Positions 43,065 to 52,189 are shown, counted from the stretch's first letter. The stretch: 64,000 bases of DNA from Paenarthrobacter aurescens (GCF_025421775.1 NZ_JAOEFX010000003.1:310001-374000), one strand, 5' to 3'. The notes: generated from the sequence alone by a model not told the origin. Numbers and translations are program-made.

Positions 43065-43115
43065 GCGAGGTCGCCCGATAGCTCCGGCGATCTGGCACGC
43101 TTCCGGCGACCTCGC
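43065..43115. terminator. Long inverted repeat after the fucosidase operon
   Basis: GCGAGGTCGCC at 43065-43075 is the exact reverse complement of GGCGACCTCGC at 43105-43115, with a 29-base loop that contains further CTCCGGCGA-like units. It lies between the stop of the fucosidase gene and the convergent RarD gene and probably ends both transcripts. No T-run is present. Confidence 0.45.
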
Positions 43116-43152
43116 GCAACTCCGGCAACTCCGGCGACTTCGGCGGCCCGAG

Positions 43153-44253
43153 TCAGGCCCCGGCAGCTGCCAACCGGGCCTTCTTCTTCAACACCGAGTT
43201 CTTCCGGGTGGTCCTGAGCATGTCGATGGTCAGCAAGACCAGCGCCAGCCACACCACGCAGAACCCTATCCAGCGGGCCGTGGTCATAGTCTCGTGGAAC
43301 ACCGTCAGGGCCACGATGAACTGAAGGACCGGGGCGAAGTATTGGAGCAGGCCGATGGTGGTCATGGGCAAGCGGCGGGCTGAGGCACCGAAGAACAGCA
43401 GGGGCACGGCGGTGATCACGCCGGATGCCACCAGGAGCCAGAAGTGGCCAGCTCCCAGAGTGGTGAGGGTCTGGGCCCCTGTCACACCAAGGACCACCAT
43501 GGTGATGGCAGCGAGCGGGGCCAACACCACGGTCTCGACACTGAGGCTGGTGAGGGCATCAACCCTGGGACCGACGCGCTTCTTCACGAAGCCGTACAGG
43601 CCGAAGCTGAAAGCCAGGATCAGCGCGATCCAGGGAAGCTGCCCATAGGAGAAGGTCAGGACGCCAACCGCGACGAAACCAATTCCCACTGCTGCCCACT
43701 GCAAGGGGCGCAACTTTTCCTTGAGCACGAAAACACCCAGGAGGACAGATACCAGGGGGTTGATGAAGTAGCCCAAGGAGGTTTCCACCGCGTGGCCGGT
43801 GGTGACGCCGAACGTGTAGGTGAGCCAGTTGATGGCGATCAAGCCCGCTGCCAGGGCGAGGGGACCGAACACGGAACGATCTTTCACCGCAGCCCAGAAC
43901 GTCTTCCAGGCCCGGGTGATGGTGATCAGCAGCGCACAGAAGAGCAAGGACCACACGATCCGGTTGGCCACGATCTCGATCGCAGTGGCCGGCATCAGGA
44001 CAAAGAAGTACAGCGGAAGCAGGCCCCACAGGCCATAAGCGCCGATGCCGAACAGGATTCCCGCCGTCGACTCGCTCCTCACCGGCTTGCCACCTGGCTG
44101 GCGGGCCCCACCGCCGGTACCTCCACCGCCGGTACCTCCACCGCCCGCGACTGCCGTCGTCGTTGGCTTGGTAGTAAAGGAGGAGTTGGCAGCTATCTGA
44201 TCCGGTGTCGACACATTGTCGGCAACACCATCCACCAGCGCAATATTCCGCAA
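43153..44253 (-). CDS. rarD: EamA-family transporter RarD
   Basis: The protein has ten predicted helices in the drug/metabolite transporter pattern, with GILFGIGAYGLWGLLPLYFFVL at the start and two EamA halves; LGYFINPLVSVLLGVFVLKEKL is typical of RarD. The natural substrate of RarD is unknown. The N-terminus is unusual: about 60 extra residues including a GGGGT GGGGT GGGA linker encoded by a 15-bp tandem repeat. The frame opens with TTG at 44253; GTG codons at 44235 and 44214 are alternatives, so the true start is uncertain. Confidence 0.85.
   Translation of the reverse strand: MRNIALVDGVADNVSTPDQIAANSSFTTKPTTTAVAGGGGTGGGGTGGGARQPGGKPVRSESTAGILFGIGAYGLWGLLPLYFFVLMPATAIEIVANRIVWSLLFCALLITITRAWKTFWAAVKDRSVFGPLALAAGLIAINWLTYTFGVTTGHAVETSLGYFINPLVSVLLGVFVLKEKLRPLQWAAVGIGFVAVGVLTFSYGQLPWIALILAFSFGLYGFVKKRVGPRVDALTSLSVETVVLAPLAAITMVVLGVTGAQTLTTLGAGHFWLLVASGVITAVPLLFFGASARRLPMTTIGLLQYFAPVLQFIVALTVFHETMTTARWIGFCVVWLALVLLTIDMLRTTRKNSVLKKKARLAAAGA
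44108..44145. repeat. 15-bp tandem repeat in rarD
   Basis: The unit CCACCGCCGGTACCT occurs about 2.5 times in direct succession and encodes the Gly-rich linker of RarD. Because the unit is a multiple of three, copy-number change would lengthen or shorten the linker without a frameshift. Confidence 0.85.
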
Positions 44254-44370
44254 TCTTTATGATTTTCTGTGACTCCTGCCATATAAGCGGCCGGGCGCAG
44301 GGTGGACATCTAGAATTGGAATCTGCGCGCCCCAACAACGGCGTGGCTCACTGCTTCGGAAGGGCTAACG

Positions 44371-45810
44371 GTGTCCAACTCAGCCGCAACCACCCCCAAA
44401 CGTCCACTTCGCGTTGCGATCGTTGGCGCAGGGCCCGCAGGCGTTTACGCCGCGGATATCCTGACCAAATCGAACGAGGTCAAGGACGGCGAGGTGGAGG
44501 TCAGCATTGATCTCTTCGAGGCACATCCGGCGCCGTACGGCCTGATTCGTTACGGCGTGGCACCCGATCACCCCCGCATCAAGGGCATCGTCAACGCTTT
44601 GCACAAGGTACTGGACCGCGGGGACATCCGCTTCCTCGGCAACGTGACCTACGGCCGGGACCTGACGCTCCACGATTTCCGTGCCTTCTACGACGCCGTG
44701 ATCTTCTCCACCGGTGCCATCAAAGACGCTGACCTGAAGATCCCGGGAGTGGATCTGGACGGTTCGTTCGGCGGTGCAGACTTCGTGTCCTGGTACGACG
44801 GACACCCCGACGTACCCCGTGACTGGCCCTTGGATGCCAAGGAGATAGCGGTCATTGGCAATGGCAACGTGGCCCTGGATGTCGCCCGGATGCTGGTCAA
44901 GCACCCCGAGGAACTCCTGGTCACCGAGATCCCGGACAACGTCTACGCAGGGCTCAAGAAGTCCCCGGTCACCGACGTCCACGTCTTCGGCCGACGCGGT
45001 CCCGCCCAGGTGAAGTTCACCCCGTTGGAGCTTCGCGAACTGTCCCACTGCAAGGACGTGGACATCGTGCTGTACCCGGAGGACTTCGAGTTCGACGAAG
45101 CATCCGATGAAGCCATCAAGACAAACAACCAGATCAAGACCATGGTCAACACCATGACCAACTGGCTGGTGGAGGAGCATGCGGAATCCGAGCAGCCCTC
45201 CTCACGCCGCCTGCACCTGCACTTCCTGCACAGTCCGGTGGAAATTCTGGACTCAGCGGAGACACCGGGAAAGGTCTCGGGGATCAAGTTCGAGCGCATG
45301 CAGTTGGACGGAACAGGCAATGCCAAAGGCACCGGCGAGTTCATCGAATACCCGGTCCAGTCCGTCTATCGCGCCATCGGCTACCACGGTTCCCCGCTGG
45401 AGGAACTTGAGTACGACGCCCGCCGCGGCGTCATACCGAACGACGGCGGTCGCGTCCTGGACGCCGACGGCAAGCCCGTACCGGGAATCTACGCAACGGG
45501 CTGGATCAAGCGCGGACCGGTCGGCTTGATCGGCCACACGAAGGGCGATGCGCTGGAGACCATCGGCTTCCTCCTCGAGGACAGGCTCAATCTGCCCCCG
45601 GCCGAGAACCCGGATCCGCAAGCCATCATCGATCTCCTGGAGGAACGCGGGATCGAATACACCACCTGGGAGGGCTGGAACCGCCTTGATGAGCACGAGG
45701 CCGCCCTGGGTGCTGCGTGGTCCGCGGGCGAAGAAAACGGAAACGGAATGGTCCGTGAGCGCATCAAGGTTGTTCCGCGTGAGGAAATGATCCAGATCTC
45801 CCGCGGCTGA
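44371..45810 (+). CDS. NADPH-ferredoxin reductase, FprA type (copy 2)
   Basis: The 479-residue flavoprotein is a close paralogue of the one at 21591, with the same FAD site (VAIVGAGPAGVYAADILTKS), NADP site (IAVIGNGNVALDVARMLVKH) and C-terminal GWIKRGPVGLIGHTKGDA. Differences cluster in the region around residues 270-285 and near the C-terminus. It starts with GTG preceded by GGAAGGG and stands alone, followed by a regulator of alcohol metabolism. It may serve a different ferredoxin than the cysG-linked copy; that is inference. Confidence 0.92.
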   Translation: MSNSAATTPKRPLRVAIVGAGPAGVYAADILTKSNEVKDGEVEVSIDLFEAHPAPYGLIRYGVAPDHPRIKGIVNALHKVLDRGDIRFLGNVTYGRDLTLHDFRAFYDAVIFSTGAIKDADLKIPGVDLDGSFGGADFVSWYDGHPDVPRDWPLDAKEIAVIGNGNVALDVARMLVKHPEELLVTEIPDNVYAGLKKSPVTDVHVFGRRGPAQVKFTPLELRELSHCKDVDIVLYPEDFEFDEASDEAIKTNNQIKTMVNTMTNWLVEEHAESEQPSSRRLHLHFLHSPVEILDSAETPGKVSGIKFERMQLDGTGNAKGTGEFIEYPVQSVYRAIGYHGSPLEELEYDARRGVIPNDGGRVLDADGKPVPGIYATGWIKRGPVGLIGHTKGDALETIGFLLEDRLNLPPAENPDPQAIIDLLEERGIEYTTWEGWNRLDEHEAALGAAWSAGEENGNGMVRERIKVVPREEMIQISRG

Positions 45811-45897
45811 CAATCTCCTCCACCCGAACTAGACTTCACGGTACTGTGCCGCCCACTACACGCAGCGCACGGTCATTGCGGACTACCAGGGAGTTCG

Positions 45898-47241
45898 ATG
45901 AGGAAACCCATTCATCCGCCGGTTCCAGGCAGCGATGCCGCGGAGTTGGTCCAGAAGCATGCCTTGGTTGGCCACGAACGCCTGGACTCCCTGCGTCTGG
46001 GCGCGCCCGAGGATATCGTCGGCCTCCGCCGCTTGGTGCGTGAATCCTGGCAACGCTCCGCCAGCCTGCAGGCCAACCCCGACGTCGCCGAGGCGCCCCT
46101 CGCGATGGACCAGGACGAACTGGAGGAGTACCGCAGGCAGCATCCGCTGGCCACCATCATGCCCGTGATCAAGAAGCTGCTGGTCCAACCCAGCCATGAC
46201 AGCGGCCTGTTGGTGGCGGTGGGCGACGACGTCGGCCGCCTCCTGTGGGTTGACGGCGATCCTGTGATGCAGCGCCGCGCTGAAGGCATGATGTTTGTTG
46301 CCGGAGCGGACTGGTCCGAAGCCTCCGTGGGTACCAGCGCACCCGGCACTGCACTGGCCCTTGACCGCAGCATCCAGATCTCCGGCGCCGAGCACTTCAA
46401 ACGCTCCGTCCACCCGTGGAGTTGCACGGCGGTTCCCTTCCATGACCCCGACTCCGGGGCGGTGCTGGGCGTCGTGGACATCACCGGCACCGAAACAGCC
46501 GTGGCCGCGCACACGCTTTCCCTGGTGGAGGCAACGGTTGCTGCTGCGCAGGCACAACTGCGTATCGAGAGACTTCAGCTCGCTGCCGCCGTCCGTGAGA
46601 AACCACGACGCCGGAGCACGGCTGCCACCTCCACCCACGCGCTGTACCGCAACAGCTTGCAGCTGTTGGGCCGTGACCAAGCCCTCCTCAGCATCGACGG
46701 CCGGACCGTGTCCTTGTCCGCGCGGCACAGCGAAATCCTGGCCATCCTCGGCAGCCACCCTGACGGTCTCAGTGCTGAGGACCTGTGTACGCAGCTGTAC
46801 CCCGGGGACGGATCCTCAGTGACGCTGCGGGCCGAGATGGTGCGGCTCCGCAAAGTGATCCAGGAACTCAGCCCGGAAGCGGTTCCCCAATCCCGGCCCT
46901 ACCGCCTCCCCGTTGAGTTGCTTCCCGACTCCGGGCAGGTTCTTAGCTGCTTGCAACGTGGCGCCCACCGTATCGCCTTGGAAATCTACAAAGGTGCGCT
47001 GTTGCCACGTTCGGAGGCGCCCGGCGTCGTGCAGTTGCGTGAACGGGTCTCGCACCTGCTGCGCGAGGCGCTGCTCACTGACGGCAGCGTCGATTCGCTC
47101 CTCAAGTACGCGGAGCTGCCCGAGGCGAAGTACGACGTCGACCTCCGCCTTGCCGTCCTGAAGCAGCTGCCGCCGCGCTCACCCAAGCGGGTCGCCGTCG
47201 TAGCCGATCTTGAAAGGATCGACTCGGAACTCTCTGCGTGA
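45898..47241 (+). CDS. GAF-domain transcriptional regulator, AcoR-like without AAA+ domain
   Basis: The 447-residue protein starts like the N-terminal sensor part of AcoR-type activators: LRRLVRESWQRS near residue 43, then a GAF domain with LLVAVGDDVGRLLWVDGD, GADWSEASVGTSAPGTALAL and VVDITG. It has no AAA+ module; instead residues about 270-350 form a winged-helix-like region (SLSARHSEILAILGSHPDGLSAEDLCTQLYP). It precedes an aldehyde dehydrogenase, alcohol dehydrogenase and DUF779 operon, a common arrangement in actinobacteria, and probably activates it. The repeat at 47253-47275 is the likely binding site. GGGAG lies five bases before the ATG. Confidence 0.83.
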   Translation: MRKPIHPPVPGSDAAELVQKHALVGHERLDSLRLGAPEDIVGLRRLVRESWQRSASLQANPDVAEAPLAMDQDELEEYRRQHPLATIMPVIKKLLVQPSHDSGLLVAVGDDVGRLLWVDGDPVMQRRAEGMMFVAGADWSEASVGTSAPGTALALDRSIQISGAEHFKRSVHPWSCTAVPFHDPDSGAVLGVVDITGTETAVAAHTLSLVEATVAAAQAQLRIERLQLAAAVREKPRRRSTAATSTHALYRNSLQLLGRDQALLSIDGRTVSLSARHSEILAILGSHPDGLSAEDLCTQLYPGDGSSVTLRAEMVRLRKVIQELSPEAVPQSRPYRLPVELLPDSGQVLSCLQRGAHRIALEIYKGALLPRSEAPGVVQLRERVSHLLREALLTDGSVDSLLKYAELPEAKYDVDLRLAVLKQLPPRSPKRVAVVADLERIDSELSA

Positions 47242-47252
47242 GCTGAATCACA

Positions 47253-47275
47253 AGGTTGCAACGTAGCTGCAACCT
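47253..47275 (+). promoter_or_regulatory. Inverted repeat upstream of aldehyde dehydrogenase, probable regulator site
   Basis: AGGTTGCA at 47253-47260 and TGCAACCT at 47268-47275 are perfect inverted copies with a seven-base spacer. A TAGGCT hexamer at 47285-47290 is a possible -10 without a matching -35, so a bound activator would sit at the -35 position. The adjacent GAF regulator is the likely ligand. Confidence 0.62.
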
Positions 47276-47337
47276 CCTGCCTCCTAGGCTCGGATCAATG
47301 GCGACAGCCACCGTGATTCGCAGCAAAGGAGCTAGCA

Positions 47338-48861
47338 ATGACTGTTTACGCACAGCCGGGTGCCGAGGGTTCGAAGGTCACATTCAAGGACCGCTACGAG
47401 AATTGGATCGGCGGCGAGTGGGTTGCCCCGGTCAAGGGCGCCTACTTCGAAAACATCACACCGGTGACGGGCAATGCTTTCTGCGAAGTTGCCCGTGGTA
47501 CCTCCGAGGACATCGAATTGGCACTGGACGCCGCCCACAAGGTCGCACCCTCATGGGGCAAGACCTCGGCCACCGAGCGTGCAGCGATCCTGAACAAGAT
47601 CGCCGATCGCATTGACGAGAATGTGGAGCTCCTCGCGGTCGCAGAGACGTGGGACAACGGCAAGCCCGTCCGTGAAACCCTGAACGCCGACATCCCGTTG
47701 GCAGCCGACCACTTCCGCTACTTCGCCTCCGCTGTCCGTGCCCAGGAGGGCCATCTCTCGCAGCTGGATGAGGACACCACCGCCTACCACTTCAAGGAAC
47801 CGCTGGGGGTTGTTGGCCAGATCATCCCGTGGAACTTCCCCATCCTCATGGCCGTCTGGAAGCTGGCACCGGCGCTCGCCGCCGGCAACGCCGTGGTGCT
47901 CAAGCCCGCTGAGCAGACGCCGACGTCCATCCTGGTCCTCATGGAACTCATCGGTGACCTTCTGCCGGCAGGCGTGGTGAATGTGGTTAACGGTTTCGGT
48001 GTTGAAGCCGGCAAGCCGCTCGCATCCAGCTCCCGCATCCGGAAGATCGCCTTCACGGGCGAGACCACCACGGGGCGACTCATCAGCCAGTACGCGTCCA
48101 ACAACCTGATCCCGGTCACGTTGGAACTTGGCGGCAAGAGCCCCAACATCTTCTTCGACGACGTCGCCGCCCAGAACGACGCCTTCTACGACAAAGCCCA
48201 GGAAGGCTTCACGCTCTTTGCCTTCAACCAAGGCGAAGTCTGCACCTGCCCGTCCCGTGCGTTGGTCCAGGAGGGCATCTATGACTCTTTCATGACGGAC
48301 GTCGTGGCCCGCACCAACAAGATCATCCAGGGCAACCCCCTGGATACCGACACCCAGGTTGGCGCGCAGGCATCGAATGACCAGTTGGAGAAGATACTGT
48401 CCTACATCGACATTGGAAAGCAGGAGGGCGCCAAGGTGCTCACCGGTGGTGCCCGCGCCGAGCTGTCCGGTGACCTGGCAGGCGGCTACTACGTGCAGCC
48501 CACCATTTTCGAAGGCCACAACCGGATGCGCATCTTCCAGGAGGAGATCTTCGGCCCGGTAGTGTCCGTGACCAAGTTCAGCGACTACAACGACGCAATC
48601 GGCCTCGCCAACGACACGCTGTACGGTCTGGGCGCCGGAGTCTGGTCGCGCAACGGAAATGTCGCCTACCGCGCCGGCCGGGAAATCCAGGCCGGTCGCG
48701 TGTGGGTCAACAACTACCACGCCTACCCGGCAGGTGCCGCCTTCGGCGGCTACAAGTCCTCAGGCATTGGCCGTGAGAACCACGCCATGATGCTGGACCA
48801 CTACCAGCAGACCAAGAACCTCCTGGTCAGCTACAACGAGAACAAGCTGGGCTTCTTCTAA
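47338..48861 (+). CDS. Aldehyde dehydrogenase, ExaC/AldB-like
   Basis: The 507-residue enzyme oxidises acetaldehyde or similar short aldehydes with NAD(P). Glu263 in LELGGKSPN and Cys302 in [12 protein letters not shown] are the catalytic residues, and [11 protein letters not shown] supplies the oxyanion Asn. The NQGEVCT form is typical of the ExaC/AldB acetaldehyde group. AAAGGAG precedes the ATG. The second 63-nt palindrome starts directly after its TAA stop and separates it from the alcohol dehydrogenase gene, while the order regulator, aldehyde dehydrogenase, alcohol dehydrogenase and DUF779 shows one functional unit. Confidence 0.92.
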   Translation: MTVYAQPGAEGSKVTFKDRYENWIGGEWVAPVKGAYFENITPVTGNAFCEVARGTSEDIELALDAAHKVAPSWGKTSATERAAILNKIADRIDENVELLAVAETWDNGKPVRETLNADIPLAADHFRYFASAVRAQEGHLSQLDEDTTAYHFKEPLGVVGQIIPWNFPILMAVWKLAPALAAGNAVVLKPAEQTPTSILVLMELIGDLLPAGVVNVVNGFGVEAGKPLASSSRIRKIAFTGETTTGRLISQYASNNLIPVTLELGGKSPNIFFDDVAAQNDAFYDKAQEGFTLFAFNQGEVCTCPSRALVQEGIYDSFMTDVVARTNKIIQGNPLDTDTQVGAQASNDQLEKILSYIDIGKQEGAKVLTGGARAELSGDLAGGYYVQPTIFEGHNRMRIFQEEIFGPVVSVTKFSDYNDAIGLANDTLYGLGAGVWSRNGNVAYRAGREIQAGRVWVNNYHAYPAGAAFGGYKSSGIGRENHAMMLDHYQQTKNLLVSYNENKLGFF

Positions 48862-48924
48862 GAGTTTTTGTACAGCAGATGCCCTTATGGAGCGGTTTTA
48901 GGGGCATCAGCTGTACAAAAACTC
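48862..48924. repeat. 63-nt palindromic intergenic element, copy 2
   Basis: The element starts GAGTTTTTGTACAGC and ends GCTGTACAAAAACTC. Outer arms pair except for one A-A mismatch (48877/48909), and the T-G wobble at the base of the inner loop is the same as in copy 1. Relative to copy 1 the arm bases CACGTAATG/CATTACGTG are replaced by CAGCAGATG/CATCAGCTG, so most pairing is kept. It begins immediately after a stop codon, inside an operon. Confidence 0.85.
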
Positions 48925-48956
48925 CCATCATTCGTACAGATCAAAGGAGATCGTCA

Positions 48957-49976
48957 ATGACCACCATGCACGCTGCAGTCGTCACGAAATTTGGAACCGA
49001 CCTCGAGATCATGGAAGTGGAACGCCCGACGCCGGGTCCCGGCCAGGCGCTGGTGCGCCTCATCACCTCGGGGGTATGTCATACCGACCTGCACGCCGCC
49101 GAGGGTGACTGGCCGGTCAAACCGACACCGCCCTTCATCCCCGGCCATGAAGGGGTGGGTGAAGTGGTGGCCCTCGGAGACGGCGTCACGGATGTTGCCG
49201 TGGGCGACCTCGTCGGGAACGCCTGGTTGTGGTCGGCTTGTGGTGATTGCCAGTATTGCCGTACCGGCTGGGAAACCCTGTGCGAGTCCCAGCAGAACGG
49301 TGGCTACAGCGTGGACGGCTCGTTCGGCGAGTACATGTTGGTGGACACCCGCTTCGCTGCACGCATCCCTGCAGGCTCGGACCCTGTGGAAGTTGCGCCT
49401 GTGCTGTGCGCCGGCGTCACCGTCTACAAGGGCTTGAAGATGACGGAGGCCAGGCCGGGACAGTGGGTCACCATCTCCGGCATCGGCGGGCTGGGACACA
49501 TCGCAGTGCAGTACGCGGTGGCCATGGGTCTTCGCGTGGCAGCGGTGGACATTGCTGATGACAAGCTGGCCCTTGCCCGCGAGCACGGCGCGGAACTGAC
49601 AGTGAATGCCCTGCATGAGGACCCGGCCGAGGTCATCCAGCGCGAAACGGGCGGGTGCCACGGTGTCCTGGTCACGGCGGTGCACCCCTCAGCGTTCGGC
49701 CAGGCGATAGGCATGGCGCGGCGCGGTGGGACGATCGTCTTCAACGGGCTGCCTCCGGGAGACTTCCCGGCGCCCATCTTCGAGATCGTGCTCAAAGGTC
49801 TCACGGTCAGGGGGTCGATCGTGGGCACGAGGCAGGATCTTGAAGAGGCACTGGAGTTCTACGCGCAGGGAAAGATCAAGCCGACGGTGTCTACCCGGGA
49901 GCTCTCGGAGGTCAATGCGGTCTTTGACGAGATGAAGCACGCAAAGATCGACGGCCGAGTGGTTCTGAAGTTCTGA
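48957..49976 (+). CDS. adhP: Zinc-dependent alcohol dehydrogenase
   Basis: The 339-residue medium-chain dehydrogenase interconverts primary alcohols and aldehydes with NAD. The catalytic zinc ligands are in TSGVCHTDLH and PGHEGVGEV, the structural zinc ligands in CGDCQYCRTGWETLC, and the cofactor site in ISGIGGLGHIAVQYA. Length and motifs match AdhP. AAAGGAG precedes the ATG at 48957; upstream codons in the frame belong to the palindrome. DUF779 follows with a one-base overlap. With the aldehyde dehydrogenase it would take ethanol to acetate. Confidence 0.94.
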   Translation: MTTMHAAVVTKFGTDLEIMEVERPTPGPGQALVRLITSGVCHTDLHAAEGDWPVKPTPPFIPGHEGVGEVVALGDGVTDVAVGDLVGNAWLWSACGDCQYCRTGWETLCESQQNGGYSVDGSFGEYMLVDTRFAARIPAGSDPVEVAPVLCAGVTVYKGLKMTEARPGQWVTISGIGGLGHIAVQYAVAMGLRVAAVDIADDKLALAREHGAELTVNALHEDPAEVIQRETGGCHGVLVTAVHPSAFGQAIGMARRGGTIVFNGLPPGDFPAPIFEIVLKGLTVRGSIVGTRQDLEEALEFYAQGKIKPTVSTRELSEVNAVFDEMKHAKIDGRVVLKF

Positions 49977-50392
49977 TGGATTCCACCAGCTTGGAAGCTG
50001 CGGTGACACTGCCCGGGGAGGACTTTTCCCGGGTGGCGCTCACCGCGGTTTCCGTAGAGCTTCTCCGCAAGCTCTGGGACCAGCACGGACCGCTGATGTT
50101 CCATCAGTCGGGCGGCTGCTGCGACGGCTCGGCACCCATGTGCTACCCGGCGGGGGAGTTCCTGACAGGGGACTCCGATGTCCTCCTCGGCCGGTTCGAC
50201 ATCGGGTCCGATGACGGGGCACAGCCTCTGGAGTTCTGGATGTCCAAGGAACAGTTCAATTACTGGTCGCACACCCACCTCACTGTGGATGTGGTCCCCG
50301 GCCGCGGCAGTGGGTTCTCGGTGGAGTCTCCCGAAGGTAAACGATTCCTGATCCGATCGACGCTCATGGACTGGGACGTGGCCAGCATCTAG
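49976..50392 (+). CDS. DUF779 domain-containing protein
   Basis: The 138-residue cytoplasmic protein matches DUF779 throughout, with the signature FHQSGGCCDGSAPMCYP, DVLLGRFD and WSHTHLTVDVVPGRGSGFS. The Cys-Cys and nearby Cys and His residues look like metal ligands. DUF779 genes accompany acetaldehyde and alcohol dehydrogenases in many bacteria, but the function is not established. Its ATG overlaps the adhP stop (TGATG), so it is translated with the dehydrogenase. Confidence 0.92.
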   Translation: MDSTSLEAAVTLPGEDFSRVALTAVSVELLRKLWDQHGPLMFHQSGGCCDGSAPMCYPAGEFLTGDSDVLLGRFDIGSDDGAQPLEFWMSKEQFNYWSHTHLTVDVVPGRGSGFSVESPEGKRFLIRSTLMDWDVASI

Positions 50393-50401
50393 GGTGATTG
50401 G

Positions 50402-50438
50402 CTGGTGTGATCGGCGCAACGTGCCTTCATCACACCAG
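50402..50438 (+). terminator. Hairpin after the alcohol/aldehyde operon
   Basis: CTGGTGTGAT at 50402-50411 pairs with ATCACACCAG at 50429-50438 around a 17-base loop. It lies ten bases after the DUF779 stop; no T-run follows. Confidence 0.5.
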
Positions 50439-50558
50439 TCACACCTGTCACGGGAGTACGGGACTCGTCTCACTATCTGGGATAAATATGGCCGTCCATT
50501 GGCCGGACACTATTCTTGATGAGTCCTATACCACTCCCATCCAGAATGTGGCATTTTT

Positions 50559-52106
50559 ATGAACATTTTCAGGACCAAATCGATTGAACAGTCGATCGCC
50601 GATGCCGACGAACCCGGTCGCAAGCTCAAGCGCAGCCTGAGCACCTGGGACCTCATGATCATGGGTGTCGCCGTTGCTGTCGGCGCCGGGATCTTCTCGG
50701 TAGGCGCCAAGGCTGCTGCAAACTTTGCCGGCCCCGCCGTCACCATCTCTTTCGCCATCGCTGCCGTCACGTGCGCGCTGGCCATCATGTGCTACGCAGA
50801 ATTCGCCACGGCAATTCCCGTAGCCGGCTCCGCCTACGTCTTCACCTACGCGACCATGGGCGAGGTCCTTGCGTGGATTATTGGCTGGAACCTCATCCTC
50901 GAACTATTCACCGCTGCGGCGGTGATCGCCAAGTACTGGGGCATCTACCTCAGCACGGTCTTTGGCCTGATGGGCGTGGACATGCCGCCGTCAATCAAGG
51001 TGGGCGGCGTTGACCTCTATTGGGGTGCCTTCCTCATCGTGGCGATCTTCACCGTGCTGCTGGTGCTGGGGACAAAGTTGTCCGCCCGCGTCGGCAACGT
51101 GTTCACGCTGATCAAGATCGCAGTGGTGCTGTTCGTGATTGTGGTTGGCTTCAGCTATGTGAAGTTCTCCAACTACACCCCCTTCGTCCCGGCCTCTGAG
51201 CCCACCGATTCCGGTGCCGCGGACGTCATGAAGCAGTCCTTCTTCGGCTTCCTCACCGGCGCCGCTCCGGCCCAGTACGGAACGCTGGGCGTCTTCGCCG
51301 GCGCAGCCCTGGTCTTCTTCGCCTTCATCGGCTTCGACGTAGTGGCAACCTCCGCAGAAGAGGTCAAGAACCCGCAGAAGACCCTTCCCCGCGGCATCTT
51401 CGGTGGCCTTGCCGTGGTTACTCTGCTCTACATCCTGGTCTCCCTCGCGCTGACCGGTATGGTCTCGTACACCCAGTTGGCCGAGGTAAAGAACCCCACC
51501 CTGACCACAGCTTTTGAGGCCGTGGGCAACACTGACGCTGCCAAGATCATTGCGTTCGGTTCCCTGGTGGGCCTGACCACCGTGATCATGGTCCTGCTGA
51601 TGGGCCTGTCCCGTGTAGTGCTGGCCATGAGTCGCGACGGACTGCTGCCACGCTCTCTTTCCAAGACCAGCGAGAAGCGTTCCACGCCGGCGCGACTCCA
51701 GATCATCTGTGGTGCAGCGGTGGCCTTGGTGGCCGGCCTGACCAACGTGGATCTCCTTGAGGAAATGATCAACATCGGCACGCTGTCCGCGTTCGTGATG
51801 GTGAGCCTGGGCATCCTGGTGCTCCGCAAGAAGCGTCCGGACCTCAAGCCTGCGTTCCGCGTACCGTTCGGCAAGGTCCTTCCGTGGGTCTCCGCAGTTC
51901 TCTGCCTCTACCTCATGACCAACCTCGCCGTTGAAACCTGGATCTTCTTCGCGATCTGGCTGGTCATCGGAATGGTCATCTACTTCTCCTACGGACAGCG
52001 TCACTCGCGGCTCAACGAGAAGTTCGCATCTGCCAGGGCCTCGGTCAACGGTGCTCCCGAAGTCCGCCGGGCCGACGGCGACGAAGACAGCTACACGAAG
52101 GTCTAA
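50559..52106 (+). CDS. APC-family (cationic) amino acid permease
   Basis: The 515-residue membrane protein has twelve to thirteen predicted helices. The helix 1 motif MGVAVAVGAGIFSVGAKAA, the FAFIGFDVVATSAEEVKNPQKTLPRGI segment and LSRVVLAMSRDGLLPRSLSK place it in the YfnA/CAT-type group of amino acid transporters. The substrate is probably a basic or broad-range amino acid. It stands alone behind a 166-base intergenic region and ends in a strong terminator. Confidence 0.87.
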   Translation: MNIFRTKSIEQSIADADEPGRKLKRSLSTWDLMIMGVAVAVGAGIFSVGAKAAANFAGPAVTISFAIAAVTCALAIMCYAEFATAIPVAGSAYVFTYATMGEVLAWIIGWNLILELFTAAAVIAKYWGIYLSTVFGLMGVDMPPSIKVGGVDLYWGAFLIVAIFTVLLVLGTKLSARVGNVFTLIKIAVVLFVIVVGFSYVKFSNYTPFVPASEPTDSGAADVMKQSFFGFLTGAAPAQYGTLGVFAGAALVFFAFIGFDVVATSAEEVKNPQKTLPRGIFGGLAVVTLLYILVSLALTGMVSYTQLAEVKNPTLTTAFEAVGNTDAAKIIAFGSLVGLTTVIMVLLMGLSRVVLAMSRDGLLPRSLSKTSEKRSTPARLQIICGAAVALVAGLTNVDLLEEMINIGTLSAFVMVSLGILVLRKKRPDLKPAFRVPFGKVLPWVSAVLCLYLMTNLAVETWIFFAIWLVIGMVIYFSYGQRHSRLNEKFASARASVNGAPEVRRADGDEDSYTKV

Positions 52107-52151
52107 ACCAATCACGGCAGCTTGTCAGACAGCTGCCACCTCTTGCTCTAC

Positions 52152-52185
52152 AAGGCGCCCGGAAACATCGGTTTCCGGGCGCCTT
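52152..52185. terminator. Bidirectional terminator after the permease
   Basis: A 15-bp perfect stem pairs AAGGCGCCCGGAAAC (52152-52166) with GTTTCCGGGCGCCTT (52171-52185) around the loop ATCG. It serves the permease and the convergent DUF2461 gene, whose stop lies at 52190. Confidence 0.8.
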
Positions 52186-52189
52186 CGCG

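Noticed and set aside
43036..43152. Repeated CTCCGGCGA-like units that could suggest a CRISPR-like or tandem array
   Set aside because: Units are short, unevenly spaced and imperfect, without spacers of constant length; the stretch is better read as an inverted-repeat terminator.
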